Below, piece after piece: positions 47,701 to 54,137 of a DNA stretch of 64,000 bases. The notes beneath the pieces are model-generated. The model made no database searches. It saw only the letters and a list, made by a program, of their open reading frames with translations, and was not told the DNA's origin. Position numbers and translations under genes: made by a program. Each line of letters starts with the position of its first letter. Position 1 is the first letter of the stretch. The stretch is from assembly GCA_963791945.1 (NCBI GenBank), contig CAWBUD010000002.1, positions 1,550,001 through 1,614,000 of the forward strand. The letters run 5' to 3'. The stretch comes from PALSA-1003 sp963791945. Lineage in GTDB: Bacteria; Pseudomonadota; Gammaproteobacteria; Burkholderiales; Casimicrobiaceae.

Positions 47701-47917
47701 GGTGGCCGATGCGCGTTACGTGGGGTCGATCGAATTCGACGACGGCGCAACCGTTCTCGGCACGGTGCAACTCAACGGCGCGGCCGCGACGCTGCAGGCG
47801 AATCTGGCTGTCGGGATCCACCGACTGCGCGCCACATTCCATGGCAGCGGACCGTTCGACGGATACGCCTCCTCCGAAGTGATCCAGGTCGTCAACCAGG
47901 CGTCGGAGAGCGAGTAG
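41765..47917 (+). CDS. 2050-residue secreted mosaic protein (Ig-like, FG-GAP, SBBP repeats)
   Basis: The protein starts at TTG with a signal-like N-terminus (LATILLVSASASAIAVAA). Residues 39-619 are seven 83-residue Ig-like repeats, each with the pair VCTVSG and GTCTIQA, so each can form one disulfide. Residues about 620-965 are seven FG-GAP repeats with calcium-loop motifs such as GDFNGDGIAD, forming a seven-bladed propeller. Ig-like domains follow, then three further copies of the first repeat (1167-1409). An SBBP propeller comes next (DASDKAFDVVVGSDGSAYVG and similar). A C-terminal Ig-like domain ends the protein. No PEP-CTERM, LPXTG or type I secretion signal is seen. It is a likely large adhesin or surface scaffold. 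The next gene starts three bases after its stop. Confidence 0.85.
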   Translation: MKNVARRVGRSAARRPILATILLVSASASAIAVAAQTSQTISFAALANKTYGAAPFTVSATASSGLPVSFASLTTPVCTVSGTTVTIVAAGTCTIQASQAGNATYAPAPSVSRSLTVAKAAQTITFGALSGKTYGNPPFAVSATASSGLAITFVSTTTTVCTVSGTTVTIVAGGTCTIQARQPGNGNYLAAASINQTFAVAKAAHTITFAALPNKTYGNPPFTASATASSGLAVTFASTTTAVCTVTGNTVTIVTGGACSIKASQAGNGSYLAATAITQSFTIAKANQTITFGALANQTYGVAPFTVAATATSRLVVTFVSTTTTVCTVSGGTVTIRTGGTCTLQAAQAGNTSYNAATSISQSFTVAKASQSISFGPLANQTYGAAPFTLSATASSGLAVTFTSLTTTVCTVSGSTVTIKAAGTCAIQAAQAGTTSYNAASNVGQSFTVAKANQTITFAAPANRTYGSAPFAVSATASSGLAATFLSLTISVCTVSGSTVTLVAAGTCTLQVAQAGNANYNAAPSVSQSFSVAPASQTMTFAAIPGQILGAAPLALSATSSSGLPVAFASLTPALCTVAGSSLTLVAAGICTIQATQPGNASYSAAPPVSQSFAIIAAARFATALTYGTGNFPEGIAVGDFNGDGIADMAIANAFSAGVSILIGNGDGTFVTGNAVQTGGEPVAVAVGDFTGDGKLDLAVADLFGNNVFILTGNGTGAFVRSATLAMGPAPVAIALSDFNGDGKPDLAVVNGSYGSTTGRTVSIALGNGDGSFRAPATYATGPDPYDVAVADFNGDGKPDLAIANGDDDTVSILIGRGDGTFAAAVSYAAHFYPDVLAVGDFDGDGKVDLAVANDYSDDVSILLGRGDGTFTPATHVHSGSGPASVAVADFNGDGDADLAVANRFDDTLVVLLGNGNGTFQPPAAYGGFGGQFEAVVASDLDNDGKVDLVVSSAATNAVAILLNALAPAAPASLAAQSGGAQTTAAGTVYAMPLAALVKDAAGRAIGGVVVTFTAPASGASGTFNGAGTVAQASSNAAGIATAPPFTANAVAGSFSVIASAGPLATSFALTNTAITGQAPSFTSTPTPNGAVNVAYSYTVTASGVPTPTLNVTSGALPSGLALNGSTGVISGTPDTGGTFSGTLTASNGIAPAATQEFNIGIALATQTITFGSFAGHTIGTGTLSLNATTSSGLPVSFVSLTPAVCTVVGSVVGLNTAGTCTIRASQPGTAAYASAPNVDRSFAVARGSQTITFQPSATGSVKAWTEFWATASSGLPVSFSTLTPAVCVVSANLADFIGAGTCTIRASQAGNAAYNAAPNVDRSITIAGAYQTIAFWSPDDQPLQASPITIGASASSGLPVTFSSLTTTVCTVNGGQVTLLSNGNCAVRASQAGNAQYAPASVDRSFTVTGGSAGHSVTPTITGPFIEYSTYLGGDASDKAFDVVVGSDGSAYVGGSVASTNFPGLSSAAFTNAGLDLLFVAKINASRGAADFVTAVGGRAADITLTGLQAYVGSFEDTTESYLGAGQVEAMAIDAGGNVWVAAYASSADYPLRGGTYVRTGPKYIFKVAPTGSAQAVSAPIDPAVMTIRALAVDASGAFYFTGVAGPGLVTSPGAAIASIPVSTGPLATRTAPYLVKLSPGGASIAFATYLSVPGSRSGSLPDSTQSMVDAATTAYALTVDAAGNAYVAGQATSDEFPVTPGSPDTTDTKNRDAFVAKINAAGTALTFVARLGGNDAERATGIALSPDGGIVIGGKTATLPFLGINAFQPRVYFQDQTPLVERETGFVAKLSADGKRWIFVDPIGTIGGNLVLDAFVGDVDPYPVKVAVDAAGAIYAAGTTFTSRRLVNLDQLVITAVGGLGFVEELVAPAPTGLAAVGPNGAFVMKISLDGSVVVYAATLGGGVATGLALDGFGNVFVAGYAPGGLPMVDAAQAAPILGDEQTTPFIAKLNDHLAPVKLASSMNPGDSAHPILLMATVADARYVGSIEFDDGATVLGTVQLNGAAATLQANLAVGIHRLRATFHGSGPFDGYASSEVIQVVNQASESE
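41879..43621 (+). repeat. Seven 249-bp tandem repeats
   Basis: These encode the seven 83-residue Ig-like repeats. Units are related but diverged, sharing stretches such as the GTGTGCACGGTCAGCGG block. The repeat boundary is QTISFAAL, then TVAKA. Confidence 0.8.
45263..45991 (+). repeat. Three further copies of the 249-bp repeat type
   Basis: These encode residues 1167-1409. They keep the two cysteines (AVCTVVG/GTCTIRA) and the end motif ASQAGNAAYNAAPNVDRS, but are more diverged from the first block than its members are from one another. Confidence 0.7.
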
Positions 47918-47920
47918 CCG

Positions 47921-50900
47921 ATGACCGCTCCGGTCCCGCTGCTCCTAGCTTTGCTCCTCGCCGTCACAACGGCGGCGCATGCAGGTGGGCCGCTTTTGAG
48001 CAAGGACTGGCCGACCGTCGCAATCACCTATCCGCTGCCGAATGCGGTCGTCTCGACTCAGCTCACGCCCTCGATCACGTTCGAGGCAACGGCTTCGGAT
48101 CCGGACGAAGCACTCGGAGGCGTCGTCTTCCTGGTCTGTCCCGCGAGCGGGACAACCTGCGCGAGCGCACCGATGATTGTCCCCGGCACGGGCTCGAATC
48201 CGTATCGGGCCACATGGACGCCGCCCGAGCCGCTGGTCCTGTCGGCATCGGGAGAATCCACCGCCTATCGGGTGTGGGCCGAAGCGTACAACGTTCTCGG
48301 GCAGGCGACCGACGCGAGCGTCGTCGCTTTTACCGTCCTGCAACCGCCCACGCAGCCAGGCATAGACCTCATTGTGCCCGACGCGCAGGTCGGCAACCTG
48401 GTTCTGGAATTCATTTCGCCGGCATCGCCCGTGCTCTACGCCACTGCCATCGCCGACACTCGTCTATTTCCTTCGAGTATCGTCCGAGTAGACTTTCTCG
48501 ACGGCGTGACCGTAATAGGGACGGTTGCCACGCCCAACACGATGCCGGACGGCTACGCGTTCGTGTGGCCGAATCCGGCGCCAGGTGCCCATTTGATCTC
48601 GGCCCGAGCCGTTGATTCGCTGGGCGGCTGGGCGGCATCGAAAGCGGTGCCCGTCTACATCGTCGCCGCCGATCAACCGCCAAGCGTGACGCTCGACTCG
48701 CCAACGAGCGGGCAGATCTTCACGCATGTGAGCTCGGTGCCGCTGGCCGCGACCGCGAGCAGCAGCCAGGGCTCGATCGAGCGGGTCGACTTCACCGTTG
48801 GGGCGACCGTGATCGCCAGCGTGTTCTCGTCGCCGTTCACGAGCAACTGGCTGAATCCGCCGCCGGGGCACTTCGCGATCACGGCGAAGGCTTACGATGA
48901 TCTCGGCCTGGCCACCGCCTCGCCTGCTGCGCATGTCGAGGTCCTCGCAGCGCCAAGGCCACCCGCGGTTGCATTGACGGCACCTGCGGCGAGCGCCGCG
49001 ATTGCGGCGGGCATGCCGATCGATCTCACCGCCACGGCCCTTGCGCCTGACGGCACGATCTCGCGCGTGGACTTCTACGCTGGCAACAACTTGATCGGGA
49101 GTGCATCGACCGCACCGTACGCGTACACCTGGACCAACCCGACCGTCGGCGCACTCTCGCTCACCGCGAAGGCGTACGACCTGCAGGGTCGCAGCGGGAC
49201 GTCGACTCGCGTCGCGGTGACCGTGGTGAACGGTGCGCCACCGTCGGTGACGCTCACTTCGCCCGCCGGCGGCAGCGTATTCGCAGCGCCGGGCACGGTC
49301 ACCTTGAGCGCGAGCGCGACTCCGGCGAGTGGTGGAAGCATCGCTCGAATGGACTTTCTCGCCAACGGTGTGCTGGTCGGCTCGCGCGCGAGCGCACCGT
49401 ACAGCTTCGCCTGGAGCGGAGTCGCAGCCGGGACCTACTCGCTCACCGCCCGAGCCACAGACAACCTCGGCAATGCGGCGAGCTCGATGCCGGTCAGCAT
49501 CTCGGTGCGCAATGACTCACCCCCCTCGGTGACGCTCATTGCGCCGGGTAACGGGCAGACCTTCTCTGTCGGGCAGCCGATCGGGCTTTCCGCAACGACA
49601 TCGGACAGCGACGGGATAGTGACCAAGGTGGAATTTCTTGTCGATGGGACCCCGGTGGCTTCGATGGGAGCCCCGCCGTATGCGTTCACCTGGACCGGGG
49701 CGAGCGCCGGCACGCACGGGATCGCGGTCCGGGCCACTGACAATCTTGGCGTGATCACGACGTCAGCGTCCGCGACGATCACCGCAGCCGCGAACAGTAC
49801 ACCGAGTGTGAGCCTCACCGCGCCCGTCAACGGACAGGCCTTTGCAGCCGGACAGTCGATTACCCTCACCGCTTCAGCATCCGACAGCGACGGCGCGATC
49901 GCCAAGGTGGAGTTTCTCGCCGACGGCGCCGTGATCCGAACGGTCACCGCGAGCCCCTACACGATGACCTGGTCCGGCGCCGCGATCGGCACGCATATCC
50001 TGTCCGCACGCGCCACCGACAATCGCGGCGCACCGACGAGCTCGGCAGCCTTCACCGTCACCGTCACGTCCAGTAGCACGCCGACGGTCTCGCTCGCCAT
50101 CCCGCGCGCCAATCAGACCTTCGCTGCCGGCGCCACTATCCATCTCGCCGCTACGCCCGCCGATGCCGGCGGCACGATCGCACGGGTCGAGTTCTACGCC
50201 GGCAGCACGCTCATTGGCACGGTGACCGCCCCGCCGTACAACTTCGCCTGGAGCAACGTGCCTGCGGGAAGCTATGCGCTCACCGCCAAGGCGATCGATA
50301 ATCAGACCGCAACCGCCACCTCGAGTGGAGTCACCGTTAAGGTGATCACACCCGTGTTAACGATCACGAGTCCGGCAGCCAATGCTTCGATCGCATCAGA
50401 CTTCGTGCTTGTGACGGGAACCTATCAGGCCCCGCCCAACAGCGGCGTGACGGTGAACGGCGTGGTCGCCAGTAATGACGGCCTGGGGAACTACTTCCTC
50501 AATGACCTGCCGCTGGTCCCTGGGCAGAACACGCTCACCATCGTTCTGACTACGGCAGACGGCCAAACCGTCACGCAAACCCAAACCGTCAGCAGTACCG
50601 CGACCGCGCCGATGCAGGTCTCCGCAGACCCCGATGCGGCCTTGGCGCCAGCGACCTACACGATCCGGCTGGAAAATCGCACCGCCAACGCTTACACCAA
50701 TATCGTCTACCAGAATCTTGGCGGTGGTCAGCTCGATACCTCTGGGATCGACCAATCAACATTGGGTACGATTACATACACGACCCCTGGAATATATGCG
50801 CCACGGCTCGTAATCACGGACTCTCTCGGCAATACCTATACTCAGACGGTAGCGATCATGGTGCTCGACAAACCTGCGGTTGACGGCGTACTGAAGTCGG

Positions 50901-51178
50901 TGTGGCTGGACTTCACGACTGCGTTGACGACGGGAGACGCCGATCTCCCCGCGACATTCCTGAGTTCGGCCGCCCAAGTCCGGTATCAGCCAGTCTTTGA
51001 ACAGCTCGCCGGAGTGATGTCTGCGGTCGTCGCAAGTATGGAACCGCCGCAGGCCGGTTTGCTGGACGTTGAGGTCGCTGAATACGTCGTACGTCGCGTG
51101 CAGAATGGCGTCAGGCGACTCTTCTTCATCTATCTGGTCCGCGATGCCGAGGGCATCTGGCGAATCGACTCCATGTAG
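47921..51178 (+). CDS. 1085-residue secreted Ig-repeat protein
   Basis: The signal peptide is APVPLLLALLLAVTTAAHAG. Eight Ig-like units of about 90 residues follow, carrying PPSVTLTSPAGGSVFAAPGT, DFLANGVLVGSRASAPYSF and LTARATDNLGNAASS, the Big-type bacterial Ig pattern. Two more beta domains (VLTITSPAANASIASDFVLV and the PKD-like GQLDTSGIDQSTLGTITY) precede an alpha/beta C-terminal domain of about 105 residues ending FIYLVRDAEGIWRIDSM, which resembles an NTF2/SnoaL-like fold. The start ATG lies three bases after the preceding stop. The small gene at 51186 starts seven bases after this stop. Role inferred: surface binding or presentation. Confidence 0.85.
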   Translation: MTAPVPLLLALLLAVTTAAHAGGPLLSKDWPTVAITYPLPNAVVSTQLTPSITFEATASDPDEALGGVVFLVCPASGTTCASAPMIVPGTGSNPYRATWTPPEPLVLSASGESTAYRVWAEAYNVLGQATDASVVAFTVLQPPTQPGIDLIVPDAQVGNLVLEFISPASPVLYATAIADTRLFPSSIVRVDFLDGVTVIGTVATPNTMPDGYAFVWPNPAPGAHLISARAVDSLGGWAASKAVPVYIVAADQPPSVTLDSPTSGQIFTHVSSVPLAATASSSQGSIERVDFTVGATVIASVFSSPFTSNWLNPPPGHFAITAKAYDDLGLATASPAAHVEVLAAPRPPAVALTAPAASAAIAAGMPIDLTATALAPDGTISRVDFYAGNNLIGSASTAPYAYTWTNPTVGALSLTAKAYDLQGRSGTSTRVAVTVVNGAPPSVTLTSPAGGSVFAAPGTVTLSASATPASGGSIARMDFLANGVLVGSRASAPYSFAWSGVAAGTYSLTARATDNLGNAASSMPVSISVRNDSPPSVTLIAPGNGQTFSVGQPIGLSATTSDSDGIVTKVEFLVDGTPVASMGAPPYAFTWTGASAGTHGIAVRATDNLGVITTSASATITAAANSTPSVSLTAPVNGQAFAAGQSITLTASASDSDGAIAKVEFLADGAVIRTVTASPYTMTWSGAAIGTHILSARATDNRGAPTSSAAFTVTVTSSSTPTVSLAIPRANQTFAAGATIHLAATPADAGGTIARVEFYAGSTLIGTVTAPPYNFAWSNVPAGSYALTAKAIDNQTATATSSGVTVKVITPVLTITSPAANASIASDFVLVTGTYQAPPNSGVTVNGVVASNDGLGNYFLNDLPLVPGQNTLTIVLTTADGQTVTQTQTVSSTATAPMQVSADPDAALAPATYTIRLENRTANAYTNIVYQNLGGGQLDTSGIDQSTLGTITYTTPGIYAPRLVITDSLGNTYTQTVAIMVLDKPAVDGVLKSVWLDFTTALTTGDADLPATFLSSAAQVRYQPVFEQLAGVMSAVVASMEPPQAGLLDVEVAEYVVRRVQNGVRRLFFIYLVRDAEGIWRIDSM

Positions 51179-51185
51179 AACGACC

Positions 51186-51848
51186 GTGCCAACATTGATC
51201 GATGTCACTGTGGCAGCCCAGCGGCTCGTAGCCATCATCGCCTTGAGCGGGGCGATGTGTAGCTGCGGGATCTACACCGCAGACCCAATCACTGCGCGGG
51301 TCGTTGACGCAGACACCAAAACGCCGCTGGAGGGAGTGCACGTTGTTGCCGCTTGGGAAGTGAAAGGGGGACTCGAGGGCGGCAATATCGAGGGTTATAT
51401 CAAGGTGATGGAGACTACTACCGGTAGCAACGGCGAGTTCCGGTTCCCTAGCTGGGGCCCGCGGCTCAACCCTCACTTCGGCGGAATCCAGGGCGAAGCG
51501 CCGCTACTGATGTTCTTGAAGAGGGGCTACGTATTCAAGGCTGAGGCAAACATGATCTCTGGAAAAGACAGCGCCCCGTCACACATGACCTCGCAATGGA
51601 ACGGAAAGATTATCCCCCTTCAACGTGAGAGTTCCTCCCTTGATGACCGCAGTAGAACTCTCGACCTTCTGACGATGTATACCAACAATCTACGTGCCTA
51701 TGGTGGTCATTGGCATGCCATTCCATCGTTCCTTTGTGAGATGGGGCTAGTGGTTACGCTGTTCGACCCACATCATTACGACTCATTGGATGATCTGAAG
51801 GGGTACGGCATCAGTTGTCCAGGAGTGGATCGGAGCAATGTTAAATGA
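51186..51848 (+). CDS. Exported or lipoprotein-like protein with carboxypeptidase-regulatory-like fold
   Basis: The 220-residue product begins at a GTG. The hydrophobic segment AAQRLVAIIALSGAMCSCG is a signal; Cys residues follow it but the lipobox is not canonical. ITARVVDADTKTPLEGVHVV matches the carboxypeptidase-regulatory/transthyretin pattern. The rest, with WGPRLNPHFGGIQGEAPLLM and SQWNGKIIPLQRESSSLDD, has no recognised family. Its TGA overlaps the ATG of the next gene (ATGA), so the two are translationally coupled. Base composition is more AT-rich than upstream. An ORF extending back to 51069 overlaps the previous gene and is not used. Confidence 0.65.
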   Translation: MPTLIDVTVAAQRLVAIIALSGAMCSCGIYTADPITARVVDADTKTPLEGVHVVAAWEVKGGLEGGNIEGYIKVMETTTGSNGEFRFPSWGPRLNPHFGGIQGEAPLLMFLKRGYVFKAEANMISGKDSAPSHMTSQWNGKIIPLQRESSSLDDRSRTLDLLTMYTNNLRAYGGHWHAIPSFLCEMGLVVTLFDPHHYDSLDDLKGYGISCPGVDRSNVK

Positions 51849-54127
51849 CGCCTCGTGGGGTGCTTTTTTGTTCGATCTTCGCTTATTTATTGTCAGCAGA
51901 CGCATATGAGTTGGATACGCATGCGAGGCTTTCGCTCGCTGCAGCGAAGAGTTCGATGCTCGCAGATCCGATCGCGCGCGCTCGCATCGGCCTAGCGCGC
52001 CCGATTAGCGATCGAAGCCAAAAGTTCATCGGCTCACACGCTGGCAAGTTGACTCTCGAGGAGTTGATCACCAACGGAGCTCGATACGAGGACGATTTTC
52101 CCAGATCACTCCATCACTTTTTTGATCCGACGAATGATACGGCGCTCTTTCTTGGTGCCAACGAGTTTCAAGGTGCCGATCAAGCCGATCTTGACTTGGT
52201 GAACGTCAACGCGGTGGCTTCGCCGGACTGGGCTCTCGGAACAGGATGTTCGTCCGATTTTGGATGTAACAGTTACTCATTGAAAAGCGCCCGTGACTAT
52301 TTCTTCAAGGGCCTCACGACCCTGAACAGAGTTGATCGAGAGGGGTACTTGGGCCTGACATTCGACTCCCTCGGGCGGATCATCCATCATCTGCAAGACA
52401 TGGCGCAGCCCCAGCACGTAAGAAATGATGCCCACTTGCACATAGAAGGACTTGGAATTGATCTCTTCTGCACGGTGTTCAATACGATCGACGAGTGCCG
52501 CACTTGGAACGCATTGGTGAGACCTAGCGTATACGAGCGTTGGACGAACCAACTTTCCGTGCTCAGCACCATTCCCACAAGCGGATACGATCCTGTATAT
52601 GCATCGACAGATGCGGGAGCAGACGGGCTGTCTGTCTTCGGCGGCCCGCGACTTTTCTGGAAAAATGCTGGAAAGGGGATCGCGGAGTTTACAGCCCGCA
52701 ATTTTCTGAGCGAGAACACGATGCATCGACGGCCTCCGCTCGTCGACTTCGCAACAGGCGTGGATGTCGATGCCGTCACGCTCTGCACGACGGCTGCGCC
52801 ACCATGCGCTGCTCCGGTTTCGCCCGGGGACGTCGTAACGTTTTACAGCAGCGTCGCGGATGACCAGTTTCGCCCAGCGCAGATCCAGCTTAACCACGCA
52901 GCCGCAATGTCAATCTTTGACGTTGAGCTTACCCAGCGTAACCCAGGCCAGCCTCGCTACACCGTCAATCGCTTCACGTTCGCAGATGATCATTCGTTGT
53001 TGCTTCCGCGGGCTGTCGCTTATTCCGCCGGCTTCATCAACTACTTCTTCCGCGGCGACATGAAGATCGAGCTGCCCGATGAGGGCGTTTACGCGATTGC
53101 CGATCAAAGCCCTAATGGATGTGGCACGCCATGCGGTTTCACGAAGATCAAAGTCAAGCTCACGAATGTGACACCGGGAATTGTGGGAGGACAAGTCACT
53201 GCTGGTGGCGAGGCTATGGGAGCCGGCACGTTACGAGCGGTCGTGAAGCACCACCTGAACACGTGTTACCAAACCGACCTATCTGGCGAGTATGGCGGAG
53301 CAGCCTTCGCTGGCGACGCCTGCCGGTCAAAGGATGAGTTCATCTTGGTTTCTGCGCCATACACCGTGCAATCGGTCAGCGCAGTGGAGCCCCAAACAAT
53401 AACCTTCGATTTTGGGGCGACCCCCATCCCGATCAACGCCAGCGACGTCTACCTGCAGGTCGTCTTCCGCGGCAAGCTGGGCATGGAAGACGATGCCGTT
53501 GCCGTATCCACCACCGACACGGCGGAGTCCAATTTTTTCGCTTTCGCCAACATGAGCGACTACGCTTATGACACGCTGGACCAGAAGTACCACCCTCTGT
53601 CCCCGAATGCCTCCCCGCTGGACATGACCAGCATACGGCTCCAATTTGATGGGGGCGCCGGCAAGCCGCTAGCGACCCTGCCGGTGCTTCCAGGAGGCGG
53701 GCACGCACAATTGGCGTATCTGACGAACAAGGGATCGGCGGGACTCTACATTCAATATGAATTTCCCGATGCGGCGGATTCCCCATTCGTATTCACGGAG
53801 CTGGTCAACGAGTTCACCGCGGACAACGACACGGGCCCGTACACGCGAACGTGCCCTGTCAAAAAGCTACGCGGTCTCTATCGCGACGACATGTTTTTCG
53901 TCTGGCAATACGTTCACGGCGTCGTCTCCTGGCGGCAACTGAAGGGCGCCGTTGGGGACGACGCTCCGTCGGCGGCGACAATTCAGGGAAGTCGCTTGCG
54001 GTCGAAGGCAGCCTCGGGCGGAGCCGACTGCGTACCACAGGGAGACATGGTCGGTGTCAAGGACTTCTCGATCATGACGCCGCAGACCGTCAGTACTGCG
54101 TCGACGTGGAACATCAGCTTTCCGTGA
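51845..54127 (+). CDS. 760-residue secreted protein with phospholipase C/P1-nuclease-like N-terminal domain
   Basis: The signal peptide is VLFCSIFAYLLSADA, cleaved before YELDTHARL. The N-terminal 400 residues resemble zinc phospholipase C/P1 nuclease. The domain shows GARYEDDFPRSLHHFFDP (residues 78-95) and the hallmark HHLQDMAQPQH (181-191), with further candidate zinc ligands His and Asp. The C-terminal half is beta-rich with TGPYTRTCPVKKLRGLY and no recognised domain. It is the last gene of the four-gene run and overlaps the previous gene by four bases. Activity (lipase, nuclease or neither) cannot be told from sequence. GC content is lower in the first 1.5 kb. Confidence 0.75.
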   Translation: MTPRGVLFCSIFAYLLSADAYELDTHARLSLAAAKSSMLADPIARARIGLARPISDRSQKFIGSHAGKLTLEELITNGARYEDDFPRSLHHFFDPTNDTALFLGANEFQGADQADLDLVNVNAVASPDWALGTGCSSDFGCNSYSLKSARDYFFKGLTTLNRVDREGYLGLTFDSLGRIIHHLQDMAQPQHVRNDAHLHIEGLGIDLFCTVFNTIDECRTWNALVRPSVYERWTNQLSVLSTIPTSGYDPVYASTDAGADGLSVFGGPRLFWKNAGKGIAEFTARNFLSENTMHRRPPLVDFATGVDVDAVTLCTTAAPPCAAPVSPGDVVTFYSSVADDQFRPAQIQLNHAAAMSIFDVELTQRNPGQPRYTVNRFTFADDHSLLLPRAVAYSAGFINYFFRGDMKIELPDEGVYAIADQSPNGCGTPCGFTKIKVKLTNVTPGIVGGQVTAGGEAMGAGTLRAVVKHHLNTCYQTDLSGEYGGAAFAGDACRSKDEFILVSAPYTVQSVSAVEPQTITFDFGATPIPINASDVYLQVVFRGKLGMEDDAVAVSTTDTAESNFFAFANMSDYAYDTLDQKYHPLSPNASPLDMTSIRLQFDGGAGKPLATLPVLPGGGHAQLAYLTNKGSAGLYIQYEFPDAADSPFVFTELVNEFTADNDTGPYTRTCPVKKLRGLYRDDMFFVWQYVHGVVSWRQLKGAVGDDAPSAATIQGSRLRSKAASGGADCVPQGDMVGVKDFSIMTPQTVSTASTWNISFP

Positions 54128-54137
54128 CGACGGCACG

